From the NCBI RefSeq assembly GCF_007625075.1, contig NZ_QMIE01000001.1, positions 372,001-436,000 on the forward strand: DNA of 64,000 bases, read 5' to 3'. This document shows, in pieces, positions 23,964-33,667 of this stretch (position 1 is its first letter; each line of letters starts with the position of its first letter). This DNA comes from Oceanidesulfovibrio indonesiensis (GTDB lineage: Bacteria; Desulfobacterota; Desulfovibrionia; Desulfovibrionales; Desulfovibrionaceae). The translations under genes were made by a program, and so were the position numbers. The notes beneath the pieces are model-generated. The model did no database searches and was not told the origin of the DNA. It saw nothing but the letters and a program-made list of their open reading frames with translations.

Positions 23964-25919
23964 CTAATAGGCGAGTCTTCCCAGAGACTTGAGTATGAGC
24001 GTGCAGCCCATGGCGAACATGCCGGCGAGCCCCATGCCGCATGAGAATCCCGCCAGAAGGACAGGCGCGTAGTGACGCCAGTTCTTGCCGTATTTCTTGA
24101 AGAAGTAGAACCGGCCGACAAGCGCCCCGACCACCTCCAGTATGACGCCGTGCGGAGTGGATTGGCCCAGACCGCGCACCACGCCGTACACCAGCAGCAC
24201 TGGCAGGCCGAAGAGGTTGAGCAGGAAGTAAATCAGCAAGCCGAAGCCAAGCCCGGCGCTGAGTGTCTCCATGGAAAGAGCTTGGAAGAACAAGGAGTTG
24301 CCTTCCAGTGTGGAGGTCTGGAGCAAAAGGCCGTTGAGCGCCTGGAGGTGCCATAGTTCCTGGGCGTAAGGATAGCTGCCGGAAGGGATGGGCGCCAGCC
24401 GCCAGAGGAACTGCGAAAAAAGCAGGGATGCGATCATGACCACGGGGAAGACCACGATTTCGGCCTTGATGATTCCGCGCAGGCTGGTGCCGGTAAGTTC
24501 TATCTCCCGGAAGTGGACCGTGGCGTCGCCGTAGTTGTGTATGGGGATGGGTGCGTACCAGATTTCGATGCCCTGGTAGCCAAAGTACTTGGCGCCGGCT
24601 ATGAAGCTCGCCTCGCGCACCAGGGGCAGGCTCACGAACTGGCCGGCTATGCCTTCCATGCGCGCCGAGATGTACGAGATGATCGGCGTGTACAAGAAGC
24701 CGTACACGACGAAAAAGTACCACGGGAAGTTGGGCACCAGGTACACGCACATGGCGATGTAAGCCAGTGTGGAGACGACGTAAATGGCTATTGAAACCCA
24801 GAAGTTGATGTCCCCGCGGTCCCTTGGCGGGTTGAAGAGCAGAGAGAAATCCAGTGTGCCCGAGACGCCGCGGAAAGATTTGATCACGTGGTAGATGCCG
24901 ATCACGCCGATGGCCAGACCAAGGCCGATGCCGAAGCTCATGTAAAAATCGAAGTTGTTGGCGAATACCGTTTCCACGGTGGCCATGCCCTGGTGCCAGC
25001 GGTGCAGGATTCCGAAATCGTACAGAATGGGGTTGGCGATGATGGTGATGATGAGTCCCACCAGTCCGCCGATGACAGCCCAGAACGGCAGCACCATGCC
25101 GATGAACACAAGTCCAAGATCAAGCTGCAGGCCAGTGGCCACGGCCGGCAGCGCGTCCTCCGTGTACTGGGTCAGCTCGATCCACGGTATGGGAATAAGC
25201 CGGATGGGCTCGGTGAACAGCAATCCGGACAAGGCCGGCAACAGCACGTAGATCGAGCCGAAAAGCAGCCCGATGACCCCGCCGATGGAGAATATTCGCC
25301 ACTTCCAGCCGGTTTTCTTATCCTCCGTGGACTCCGCCAGGGCCATGGTGCCCAGAGCGGCCACCGGCGCCATGGGGAACGGCAGCTTTTCCACATCCGA
25401 TGTGATGCGGTACAGGGCGTAGCCAAGCCCGAAGTGGTCGATTCGCTGGATGAGCTGCGACCCCACGAGCAGCAATATGGGTATGAGCCAGTCGCGATGG
25501 AAGAATGTCCGCTCCAGCAGGGAGTCGGACCCGGGCTGAGGCGCGATCCATGTGGGAATGTACTCTGTGATCCCCAGCATCTTGGCCGCGTCGGACTGCA
25601 CGAGATACTGGTTCCATAGAAGGCCAGAAAACGGTGAGGCAAGCGCGGCGCCTGCCATGTAATAGAGCAGGAATATCTCCTGCTGCTTGAGCTCGGTGTA
25701 GGACCGCTTGGCGATCTCGGCGAAGAGGATGATGGTGACCCAGCGGGCGGCAGGGCCGATGCCCTGGCCGATAACGAGCTGGAGATACATCGACCCCGGC
25801 ATCATCAAAAAGCCGATGAACACGGCGCCGACGATGGTCTTCCAGTCGAAGCCTTCTTCAAATTTGTCGGGTGGCTGTAGTAAGTCCCGATATTCTTTGA
25901 GTTCTTTGTCGTCGTACAT
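23964..25919 (-). CDS. Large multi-spanning membrane protein, possibly OPT-like transporter
   Basis: A 651-residue integral membrane protein with more than a dozen hydrophobic segments. A cytoplasmic N-terminus (YDDKELKEYRDLLQPPDKFEEG) precedes the first span (IVGAVFIGFLMMPGSMYLQL). The segment YTELKQQEIFLLYYMAG and the long cytoplasmic linker SFRGVSGTLDFSLLFNPPRDRG are distinctive. The architecture resembles the oligopeptide-transporter (OPT) superfamily, but I cannot assign a transporter class firmly. Its ATG lies 3 bp after the stop of another large membrane protein and has no binding site of its own, indicating coupled translation. The two may form a hetero-complex. Substrate unknown. Confidence 0.7.
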   Translation of the reverse strand: MYDDKELKEYRDLLQPPDKFEEGFDWKTIVGAVFIGFLMMPGSMYLQLVIGQGIGPAARWVTIILFAEIAKRSYTELKQQEIFLLYYMAGAALASPFSGLLWNQYLVQSDAAKMLGITEYIPTWIAPQPGSDSLLERTFFHRDWLIPILLLVGSQLIQRIDHFGLGYALYRITSDVEKLPFPMAPVAALGTMALAESTEDKKTGWKWRIFSIGGVIGLLFGSIYVLLPALSGLLFTEPIRLIPIPWIELTQYTEDALPAVATGLQLDLGLVFIGMVLPFWAVIGGLVGLIITIIANPILYDFGILHRWHQGMATVETVFANNFDFYMSFGIGLGLAIGVIGIYHVIKSFRGVSGTLDFSLLFNPPRDRGDINFWVSIAIYVVSTLAYIAMCVYLVPNFPWYFFVVYGFLYTPIISYISARMEGIAGQFVSLPLVREASFIAGAKYFGYQGIEIWYAPIPIHNYGDATVHFREIELTGTSLRGIIKAEIVVFPVVMIASLLFSQFLWRLAPIPSGSYPYAQELWHLQALNGLLLQTSTLEGNSLFFQALSMETLSAGLGFGLLIYFLLNLFGLPVLLVYGVVRGLGQSTPHGVILEVVGALVGRFYFFKKYGKNWRHYAPVLLAGFSCGMGLAGMFAMGCTLILKSLGRLAY

Positions 25920-25922
25920 GAT

Positions 25923-27941
25923 TTACGCCGGGAATACCTGGTAGCTCATGCCTGTTATCATTCCGATGATCGCATACAAGCCGCCCATGAGGAAGTCGGC
26001 GAGGATGAAGCCCAGGAACACATTGCGCACCTTGCGGAACAGCGCCGTGCCGCCGTAGTGCAGGCACAGGTGGTTGCACAGCCAGCCCACGAAGAAGCTG
26101 AACCAGAGGATATCCATGGCCGAACTGTACGCCATGAGGTAGCCGAGGGGGTGGATGGGCCACCACACGAAGCGGTAATAGCCCAGCACGAGGACGAGCA
26201 TCACGGCCGCGCCCACGAGAGAGAAGTTGATGATCCAGCGCGAGCCCTCAGAAGGCACTTCCACCAGCCGTTGCGCGCTCTCGTACATGGTGAGGGTGGT
26301 GCGTGAGGCCCAGTCCAGACGAAGGTCGCGGATGCCATACTTGTGGGCGAGGTACAGCATGGCCAGAAAGCTCACCGCCACGGCAGCCGTGAGCATCACC
26401 ACCAGACCCAGAAAGAACAGCCGCCGCGCTTTGACCTCCTCGCCCACCTTGGAGGCGTGGAACAGCGAGGGCATGAGGGATTCCCGAAGGTCCAGGAACA
26501 GCATTTTCTGCATCACCATGGCCACCACAAGGCCGACTCCGCCGAAGAATTTGGAACCGAAGGCTGCAAGCGTGCCGTCCAGCGGCGCCGCCGTGAGCGT
26601 GAAGTAGGGCACGCCGCCCTGGCACACGATGCGGCTGGCCACGATGCTGAAGGCGAACAGGACAATGGGCGTGACGATTGCCGGCAGCGGCGGCATGCCG
26701 AACACCCAGCACCACACGGACAGCAGTGCAAGCCCCAGCACCGCGCCCCAGAAGGCCAGCGGCGCCGGGAACCATTCTGCGGAGTGCTCGTCCAGACCGC
26801 GGTCTTCCAGGGTTCCCTGTTCGGCCGAGTCCACTTTTCCCCGCAGGCCCACGCTGCGCAGGATCACGTAGCCGAAGTGCTGCCGGCCAAGCCAGACGAG
26901 GAAGAAAAAGAAAACCACGGTGGCGCCTATGACCTGCGCTTCTTCCGGCCGGGCCATGCTGGGACCGAAGGTGGTCCCCAGGGCGGCGGCCGGCACCTGG
27001 ATGCCGATGGCCGACAGCAGGCCGAAGGACAACCCGCCCAGCAGAAAGAAGAACCAGAAGCTGAAGGATATCTGCCGCGTGGTCAGGAAGGCGAAACCGA
27101 TGAACGCCGGATAGATGTATATCTTCAGGTTGTGGTAGCCGGAAAAGAGCCCGAACTTGGGGAAGTACGTGCCGGCAATGAACAGGGTGGGAAGCCGGGG
27201 CACCGACGGGTAGTAGAAGTTCAGCCCGTTCACCGTGTGCAAAAAGACCACCAGGACGAGGCCCATGAGCAGGTACTTGTTGCCCAGGAACTTGCCGAAT
27301 GCGCCTTCATCAAAGCTCTCGGCCATCATCTGCGGCAACCGCAGCAGCGGGAAGTTGACCCGTTCGTTGACCACCCACTGGTTGCCGAAGAGGTTCACCA
27401 GACACAGCATCACACCGTAGCACAACAGGATGAACAGCCCCCAGGTGATGAGCGGCGGAAGCCACACGCCCCAGGGCACGTTGACGAGGACCTCGAAAAT
27501 GCCCATGTCGCGGCCGTTCTCCAGGCCGTTGAACAGGGTTTCGATGGCGGCCGGGTCGGCCGGATACCAGCTTTGGGGGAGCAGTGGATGCAGCACCTCC
27601 TCCCAGCGGTTGGCAGCGTTGGCGAAGTAGTGTGGAGCTGTGACGTTGAAGAAGAACGTACGCGCCAGACCCGTGTACGAAATGCCCGAGACAACCACCA
27701 TGAGAATCCAGGTAACGAGCATCTCGATGCCGGTGAGCAGCTTGTATCCTTTGAACAGCCGCGCGACCACGGCGGAGATCATGAACAGCCAGGAGACGAT
27801 GAAGAACGGCGCAAGCGGAAAGTGCCCGCCGCCCAGAGGAGTGCCGCCGAGATAGACGTTGAAGTACGGTGTGATGGCCGTGATGCCCAGGCCGAAGCCG
27901 GCGCCGAGCAGCAGGGAACGGAGTCGAATGGGCCGTGTCAT
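25923..27941 (-). CDS. Large multi-spanning membrane protein, DUF6785-like
   Basis: A 672-residue integral membrane protein resembling the DUF6785/DUF6784 families. It starts with RSLLLGAGFGLGITAITPYFNVYLGGTPLGGG, a proline- and glycine-rich first hairpin typical of that family, then VNERVNFPLLRLPQMM in a cytoplasmic loop and many hydrophobic spans. A charged loop near 380-400 (DSAEQGTLEDRGLDEHSAEW) divides the N- and C-terminal halves. Function is unknown. The start overlaps the stop of the giant FtsX fusion gene (ATGA), and the next membrane protein follows 3 bp later, so all three are co-translated. Confidence 0.75.
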   Translation of the reverse strand: MTRPIRLRSLLLGAGFGLGITAITPYFNVYLGGTPLGGGHFPLAPFFIVSWLFMISAVVARLFKGYKLLTGIEMLVTWILMVVVSGISYTGLARTFFFNVTAPHYFANAANRWEEVLHPLLPQSWYPADPAAIETLFNGLENGRDMGIFEVLVNVPWGVWLPPLITWGLFILLCYGVMLCLVNLFGNQWVVNERVNFPLLRLPQMMAESFDEGAFGKFLGNKYLLMGLVLVVFLHTVNGLNFYYPSVPRLPTLFIAGTYFPKFGLFSGYHNLKIYIYPAFIGFAFLTTRQISFSFWFFFLLGGLSFGLLSAIGIQVPAAALGTTFGPSMARPEEAQVIGATVVFFFFLVWLGRQHFGYVILRSVGLRGKVDSAEQGTLEDRGLDEHSAEWFPAPLAFWGAVLGLALLSVWCWVFGMPPLPAIVTPIVLFAFSIVASRIVCQGGVPYFTLTAAPLDGTLAAFGSKFFGGVGLVVAMVMQKMLFLDLRESLMPSLFHASKVGEEVKARRLFFLGLVVMLTAAVAVSFLAMLYLAHKYGIRDLRLDWASRTTLTMYESAQRLVEVPSEGSRWIINFSLVGAAVMLVLVLGYYRFVWWPIHPLGYLMAYSSAMDILWFSFFVGWLCNHLCLHYGGTALFRKVRNVFLGFILADFLMGGLYAIIGMITGMSYQVFPA

Positions 27942-30900
27942 GCCGTTTCACCTTCGCCGCTGAAACCGTGCTCTGGTTGCCAGCCCTCGCTTTTGCGCAG
28001 CTTTTCGCGCAACTCCTCCTCGTAGCTCATGCGCGCCTTCTCCTCCAGAGAACGCCATACGAGCAGCTGTTTGCGCAAGGCGTTGAGGAAGGACTTGCTC
28101 AGGTTCCTCCAGACGGTGTGCTCGCCCGCCTCGCGGTAGAGATGGACCTTGATCTGCCGGAATCCGGGATAGTCCTCTGCCGGACAGAAAACCAGGGTCA
28201 CGCGCTGGCGCACGCCGAAATCGAACGGCGCGAGCCATGTGCGCATGGTCATGGTGAAGCAGACGTCCTCGTCGCTGGACAGCTCCCTTGCAAATTCGGG
28301 CAGATCCTTGCTCGTGGTGAACTCGTAGTCCATGTCCGCGCTGGAGAAAAGCCCGTGCGAAATGTCTCTGTGCGCTTCGTAGTAGTCCAGCAGGAATCCG
28401 CCGGCCGTGCCCAGTTCGCTTGTCTTCACCAGGAAGGGCAGGGTCACGGTGAGCTCGTTGCCCTTGGGGTCGGGCATGGTCCAGGAGCGGTTCACGTCCG
28501 GTATGGCGATATTGGCCGCCACCCGGGAGGGATAGATGACCGAAATGAGCACCACGGCCATCACGAGCAGCATCGCGGCCACGCCGGCCATGGACGAGTA
28601 GTTGGCGGTCATGCCGGCCCAGATGGGTGTGCCGGCCAGGAATCCGGCCGCCGTCTGCGCTCCCAGGTAGCCGAGCACCACGCTTATCACCGCAAAGGCC
28701 AGAGACTCCGCCACGAACAGGAACGAAACATGCGAAGGCGCCAGCCCCACCGAGGTGTAGACCGCGATTTCCCCTTTGCGCTCATATACTGAGCCGATCA
28801 TGGTGTTGAGCACGATGAGCACGGAGATGACGAGCGGAATGATGATGTTGGGCACGCCGGAGTATGATATCTGGTCCGCGGCGAAGTAGAGGGCCGTGCC
28901 TTCGTCGTCGCCCACGAAGAGCATGAGGCCGAAGCGGTCCGAAAGCCACCTGCCCAGTTCGGTCACGTCCTGGCTCTCGTGGGGTTTGAGCGCGATGCCC
29001 TTGAGCCGGCCGCCGCCGCCCAGTCCGCCGCCGCCTTTGGTGATGGCGAGAAGGGCGGTGTGGTACATGACGACCACCTGCTCTGCCGGGATGTGCTCGT
29101 ACCGGCCCTGGAAGCTCATGAGATCCTCGCCGGACTCGAAGGTGTCCGCCTCCACCTGGGCCACGTCCATGAAGGATTCGGACGGATAGATGACGGGCGT
29201 GATGGGTTCGCCGTCCAGGTCGCGATACCGCTCGTACTCCGCGGCGTCGAAACAGCCAACCACTTCGAAGTCCATGCCCCATATCTCCACGCGCCGTCCT
29301 TCCGGCGTGGAGAGGTCCACGTTGAGGATCTGGGCCATGCGCTCCGGGATGACCACGGCGTTTCGCTCGTCCTCCCGGAGCCAGCGGCCGCGGGTGAGGG
29401 TGGCGTCCAGCCCGCTCACCTGGGGCTCCATCTCGGAGAGCCCCACCACGCCGCGCGCGGAGAAGATTTCATCGCCCTTGTGCACGGGCACCAGGTGGGG
29501 CCGGGAGATGTCCTGCGGCGTTACGTACCACACCCGGGGCGCCACGATTCCCTTGCCATGGAACATGTCCCGCGCGGCGTTGAGCGATTCGCGGGCCATG
29601 TCCTTCCAGCCGATGTTCTTCAGCAGGATGCCTTCGTAGGCTGCCGTATCGCTGAACATGGTGCGCGAGTGCTGGCGCACGGACTTCACCGCCGTGAAGT
29701 TCATGATGGTGAAGGTGAGGATGATGAGCGTGACCGCCGTGAGCGCTGTGCGGATGGGCCGTCGCCTGAGGTTGGAGACGCCCAGGGTGAACGCGGCCAT
29801 GAACGCGCCGAACCTGGATATTTCCGAGGTCTTCAGGTGGCGGGATCTTCGTTGCAGCTCGGTCATTTCCCGTTCGAAGCGGAAGAATATGATGAGCGAT
29901 ACGAGGAACGAGAGGCCCACGATGAAGAAGGCGATGATGACCACCAGCGGGCTGTAAGTAAGCTGGAAGGCCGGGTGGATGGCGTAGATGACCCCGATGA
30001 TGCCCACCAGAATGCCGAGGAACGCCAGGATGCGCTTGTGGATGTTCGCATAGCCGAAGAGCAGCCGCTCCATGCAGTAGGCGAACGGCGCGAAAAGCGC
30101 CACGTAGAACAGCACGCCCACGAGCACGTCTTTTTGCGTCTTGTCCACGTCGTTGTACACGCGGGTGGCCATGGCCCAGGAGGACCTGGATTTTTCCATG
30201 AACACGTCCCACTGCATGTCGGACTTGGCTGTCTCGGCCGCCTCCAGCGCGGCGCGTCCTTCGTCCATCAGGGCGCGCAGCCGGTTGTTCACGATGCCCT
30301 TTTCCTCAAGGTTCTCCAGCCGCGGCGTCACCAGATGCCACATGTCCCTGGCCGCCTGGTAGGCGGTGTAGGGGATGAGCGGCCAGTCAGCCGGGAGAAA
30401 GCCTCTGCCCTGGGGTTTTTCTTCCGAGGCGTTGAGCAGGATCATCTTGCGACCGAGCACCGTGTCGGACAGCGCCGCCTTGAACGGCACGCCCGGCTCC
30501 ACGAAAATGGCGTTGATGGTGGAGGCCCAGGTGTCCAGCCGGCTGTACCAGAACCGTAGCGGCTCGGCTTCGGTGCGCGCGTCGAACAGGTCGATGCGCG
30601 TCATGTACTTGAACGTCCGCGGCTCCAGCGTGTTGAAAAGGTTGGACTGCGCGCAGGTGAACATCACGAGGTCCGTTTCCATGAAGGAACGCACCATTTT
30701 GACCCGGTAGGCGGATAAACCGGTCTGCGCCTTGTCCACGGCCCACTGGACCCGCCCCGTGTCATCGAACCTGTATGGTTCCAGGATGGCCTTGTGGTTC
30801 GTGTGTTTGCGGTCCGCCAGACCAGCCACCCGGAAGAAGCCCATGGAGTCCACCATGGCGTAGAAGCGGGAGTCGCCCTGATAGCAGAGCACCACAGTGC

Positions 30901-32860
30901 CCTGGGCAGGCAGGTCCGGGAAGAGTTCACCCTGTCGCAGCAGATTGGCACGGCCCGTGAGCATGGCGATGCCCTTGCGCGGCCTGGGTGATCTCATGGG
31001 CACGTCGCCGCCGGCCATGGACTCTGCCAGGTGGCGGACAACCTCGCCCTGTTGCTCCAGGTAGTCGAAGTCCACGTCCTCGATGGTGTCGTACGGCGTG
31101 CCCCAGTTGGGTCGGGCATCGTGCAGCGTTGCCATGGTCAGGCCGATCATGCCGGCCATGGCAGGCACCTCGCCCGCCAGGTCGGGCTGGTCCGGCAGGT
31201 AGCTCTGCCACGTGCGCAGCCGGCTGGGCCGCAGAGTGTCGCGGTAGAGGTCCGGTCCGCCCTGGTTGAGCAATTCCTCGTTGGCGGCCATGAGGTAGGT
31301 GTCCAGATCGGAATAGGACCGGGCGCGGTTCACGTCCGAGCGAAGGTCGTAGAGCCAGCCGCGGTCGAAGGAGCCGACGCCGTCGCCGTGGCTGGAGAGG
31401 TGCAGGGAGATGGAAGCTGCGATCTGGAAGCCGCCGAACCGGCTGCGCACGGTGCTGGCTGCTCGCTGCATGCGGACCTGGCGATTCGCGTCGTCGCGTC
31501 TGGCTTGTTGCTCCGCCAGGGCTTCGGGCACTATCTTCATGAGCCGTTCGCGGTCCGCGGGGGGGATGCCTTCGTAGGTGCTCAGCCAGCTCAACTGGCG
31601 CAGTTGGGCACGTTGGTCCGCCAGGGTCTGGAGGAGTTCGGAGTCGACATTGGCCCTGTCCAGCAGGCGCAGCCGCATCAGACGCGTGGAAATTTTGTCC
31701 ACACGGGTCTTGATGATCTGATTGATGGCGTCGCGGGCCAGTTGTTCGGCCTCCTGGTCCGAGTGGTCCAGAGGGTCTTCGCGCTCCAGCGCCTTAACCG
31801 TATCGGCGGCGGTCTTGGCGCGGTTGCGCAGGTCCATCTGGTAGGATCGGGCATAGCGGCCGCTCAGCTCCAGCGCCATGACGAACTCGCGCATGCCGGC
31901 CTGGGCCTGGCTGTGACCGGAAGTGGCCAGCAGCAGCACGTTGCGTTTAGGCGGGTTCCTGCCGAAATGCTCGGCCAGGTCCAGAAGCCGCGCCACGGAG
32001 ACAGCTTCGTCCGCTCCCGGAGAGGCGCCGGGAACGTAGCCCGTGGAGTCGTAAAACGCTTCAAAGATGACGAGCTGGTCTTCGTACTGTTCATCGCTGC
32101 CCGGAATGAAGCAGTAGACGTTCTCGGCCGTGGCGTCTTCCCAGGCGATGTCGTTGGTCAGCGTTACCCGAACGCCGAGGTCGCCTTTCTCGATATCCTG
32201 CATGGGGCCGAAGAGTGATTCGGCCTCGGCTTTGGGCATCCAGAACCGGGGAAAGTCGATGGGGGTGAGTTCGAGCTTGTCCTCGAAGAACCAGCGCGGT
32301 GCGGACTCCGTGATGGCCGGATCGTCCAGGTAGATGAGGGCGCGCGCACCGAGCATCGCCGCGTTCATCCAGTTCTTGCCCGAGTCCAGGTCCATGAGGA
32401 CCACGGCGTCCTGGATCTCGGCGCCGTTGAAGTCCTTGAGCTCGCCGGGCCCCACGTAGACCACCCGACGCGGCGGTTCGCCCGGAGGCATGGTGCCCGG
32501 GGCCACGGCGTTCATGATGAGGGGGTGGAGGGTGGCGCGCTTGCCCGTGTTTTCCACGGAAATTTCGCTGCCGAAGTGCCTGCGCGCGGGAATTCGGAAG
32601 GGCTGCGTGTCCACGATGCGGCCCTGGCCTTCGTCGCCCAACCCCTGGAAAGGCTCGGGCGGAACGAGCCGTTCGAAGGTTTCGGCCACAAACGCCGCGG
32701 CCTTCTTGCTCCCCTCGCTGCCCACGCTGCGGTCTCCGTAGGAGGCCAACTCCCCGATGACTTCGCGCGCATCCAGTGCTGCTGCCGGAGCGACCCAGCA
32801 CAGGCTGCAGAGCGTAAGGAAAAGTACCGCGCCAAGGCGGCTGACGCGTGCTGCGGTCAT
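27938..32860 (-). CDS. Giant ABC permease: M28-peptidase-like ectodomain fused to FtsX/MacB-type permease
   Basis: A 1640-residue protein. A signal peptide (about 1-28) leads to a periplasmic region of roughly 900 residues. It begins with a PA-like insert (about 130-215) inside an M28 aminopeptidase-like fold. The metal ligands are lost: the usual HYD is FYD at 269-271, the GxD aspartate remains (Asp284), the catalytic EE pair is SGH (near 314), and the late histidine of the YHT motif is replaced in PYDTIED. The C-terminal half has paired hydrophobic segments, an FtsX first span (RTALTAVTLIILTFTIMNFT), a MacB-like periplasmic domain, three terminal FtsX spans and a further cytoplasmic tail of about 170 residues. 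It overlaps the ATPase gene (ATGA). Likely a mechanotransmission ABC subunit rather than a protease. Confidence 0.85.
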   Translation of the reverse strand: MTAARVSRLGAVLFLTLCSLCWVAPAAALDAREVIGELASYGDRSVGSEGSKKAAAFVAETFERLVPPEPFQGLGDEGQGRIVDTQPFRIPARRHFGSEISVENTGKRATLHPLIMNAVAPGTMPPGEPPRRVVYVGPGELKDFNGAEIQDAVVLMDLDSGKNWMNAAMLGARALIYLDDPAITESAPRWFFEDKLELTPIDFPRFWMPKAEAESLFGPMQDIEKGDLGVRVTLTNDIAWEDATAENVYCFIPGSDEQYEDQLVIFEAFYDSTGYVPGASPGADEAVSVARLLDLAEHFGRNPPKRNVLLLATSGHSQAQAGMREFVMALELSGRYARSYQMDLRNRAKTAADTVKALEREDPLDHSDQEAEQLARDAINQIIKTRVDKISTRLMRLRLLDRANVDSELLQTLADQRAQLRQLSWLSTYEGIPPADRERLMKIVPEALAEQQARRDDANRQVRMQRAASTVRSRFGGFQIAASISLHLSSHGDGVGSFDRGWLYDLRSDVNRARSYSDLDTYLMAANEELLNQGGPDLYRDTLRPSRLRTWQSYLPDQPDLAGEVPAMAGMIGLTMATLHDARPNWGTPYDTIEDVDFDYLEQQGEVVRHLAESMAGGDVPMRSPRPRKGIAMLTGRANLLRQGELFPDLPAQGTVVLCYQGDSRFYAMVDSMGFFRVAGLADRKHTNHKAILEPYRFDDTGRVQWAVDKAQTGLSAYRVKMVRSFMETDLVMFTCAQSNLFNTLEPRTFKYMTRIDLFDARTEAEPLRFWYSRLDTWASTINAIFVEPGVPFKAALSDTVLGRKMILLNASEEKPQGRGFLPADWPLIPYTAYQAARDMWHLVTPRLENLEEKGIVNNRLRALMDEGRAALEAAETAKSDMQWDVFMEKSRSSWAMATRVYNDVDKTQKDVLVGVLFYVALFAPFAYCMERLLFGYANIHKRILAFLGILVGIIGVIYAIHPAFQLTYSPLVVIIAFFIVGLSFLVSLIIFFRFEREMTELQRRSRHLKTSEISRFGAFMAAFTLGVSNLRRRPIRTALTAVTLIILTFTIMNFTAVKSVRQHSRTMFSDTAAYEGILLKNIGWKDMARESLNAARDMFHGKGIVAPRVWYVTPQDISRPHLVPVHKGDEIFSARGVVGLSEMEPQVSGLDATLTRGRWLREDERNAVVIPERMAQILNVDLSTPEGRRVEIWGMDFEVVGCFDAAEYERYRDLDGEPITPVIYPSESFMDVAQVEADTFESGEDLMSFQGRYEHIPAEQVVVMYHTALLAITKGGGGLGGGGRLKGIALKPHESQDVTELGRWLSDRFGLMLFVGDDEGTALYFAADQISYSGVPNIIIPLVISVLIVLNTMIGSVYERKGEIAVYTSVGLAPSHVSFLFVAESLAFAVISVVLGYLGAQTAAGFLAGTPIWAGMTANYSSMAGVAAMLLVMAVVLISVIYPSRVAANIAIPDVNRSWTMPDPKGNELTVTLPFLVKTSELGTAGGFLLDYYEAHRDISHGLFSSADMDYEFTTSKDLPEFARELSSDEDVCFTMTMRTWLAPFDFGVRQRVTLVFCPAEDYPGFRQIKVHLYREAGEHTVWRNLSKSFLNALRKQLLVWRSLEEKARMSYEEELREKLRKSEGWQPEHGFSGEGETA

Positions 32861-33651
32861 GCGTCGGCCCCTTCCTCCCTGGTTTGATCTGCACCTGGGG
32901 TGACATCCTCGCCGTCCTTGCCGATGCTGCCAACGGAGATGTCCAGTTCGTCGCGGCGTTCGATCTTGTGCACGCGGCCGTCCCGAATCCAGACAACGCG
33001 ATCCGAGACGTTGAGCATCTTATAGTCGTGGGTGGCGGATATGACAGTGACGCCGCGGTCCTGGCTCAGGGTCTTGAGCAGGTCGATGATTTCCGCGCCG
33101 GTCTTGAGGTCCAGGTTGCCGGTGGGTTCGTCGGCCAGGACGATGGCCGGATCGTTGGCCAGGGAGCGGGCGATGGCGACGCGCTGCTGCTGGCCGCCGG
33201 AAAGCTCCAGGGGCTTGTGCTGGAACCTCTCGCCCAGGCCCACCAGCTTGAGCAGCTCGATGCCTTTGTCCGCTGCCACCTCGGCGTTCATGCCGGCGAA
33301 GGTCATGGGCAGGGTTACGTTCTCCAGGGCGGTCATCACCGGGATAAGGTTGAAGGTCTGGAAAATGTAGCCGATCTTGCGGTTTCGCAGCCAGGCCAGC
33401 TCGTAGGCGTCAAGCTGGGATATGTCGACTTCGTCGATGAAGACCTTGCCGTCGCTGGGCTTGTCCAGTCCGCCGATCATGTTGAACAGGGTGGATTTAC
33501 CCGATCCGGAAGGCCCCATGATGGAGATGTACTCACCGGCGTAGATTTCCAGGTCCACGCCTTTGAGCGCCTGAACCTGGACCTTGCCCATGCGGAATTC
33601 CTTCTTCACGCCCAGGGCCCGGACTATGATGTGTGCCGTGGATTGCGTCAT
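32857..33651 (-). CDS. ABC transporter ATPase, LolD/MacB type
   Basis: Nucleotide-binding subunit of 264 residues for FtsX-type permeases. Walker A is GPSGSGKST, the Q-loop lies in IGYIFQTFNLIP, the signature is LSGGQQQRVAIARSL, Walker B is IVLADEPTGNLD, and the H-loop is in VISATHDYKML. The Q-loop wording and GNLD are characteristic of the LolD/MacB/FtsE group. A C-terminal extension of about 30 residues (RRDELDISVGSIGKDGED) exceeds the typical LolD length of about 230. It sits between the small FtsX gene (16 bp upstream) and the giant fusion (ATGA overlap), and probably energises both permeases together. Confidence 0.95.
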   Translation of the reverse strand: MTQSTAHIIVRALGVKKEFRMGKVQVQALKGVDLEIYAGEYISIMGPSGSGKSTLFNMIGGLDKPSDGKVFIDEVDISQLDAYELAWLRNRKIGYIFQTFNLIPVMTALENVTLPMTFAGMNAEVAADKGIELLKLVGLGERFQHKPLELSGGQQQRVAIARSLANDPAIVLADEPTGNLDLKTGAEIIDLLKTLSQDRGVTVISATHDYKMLNVSDRVVWIRDGRVHKIERRDELDISVGSIGKDGEDVTPGADQTREEGADA

Positions 33652-33667
33652 GTCGTATCTGTACCGC

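Noticed and set aside
26343-28025. Plus-strand reading frame of 560 codons rich in Gln, His and Glu
   Set aside because: It is antisense to the DUF6785-like gene. Its composition reflects reversed hydrophobic codons.
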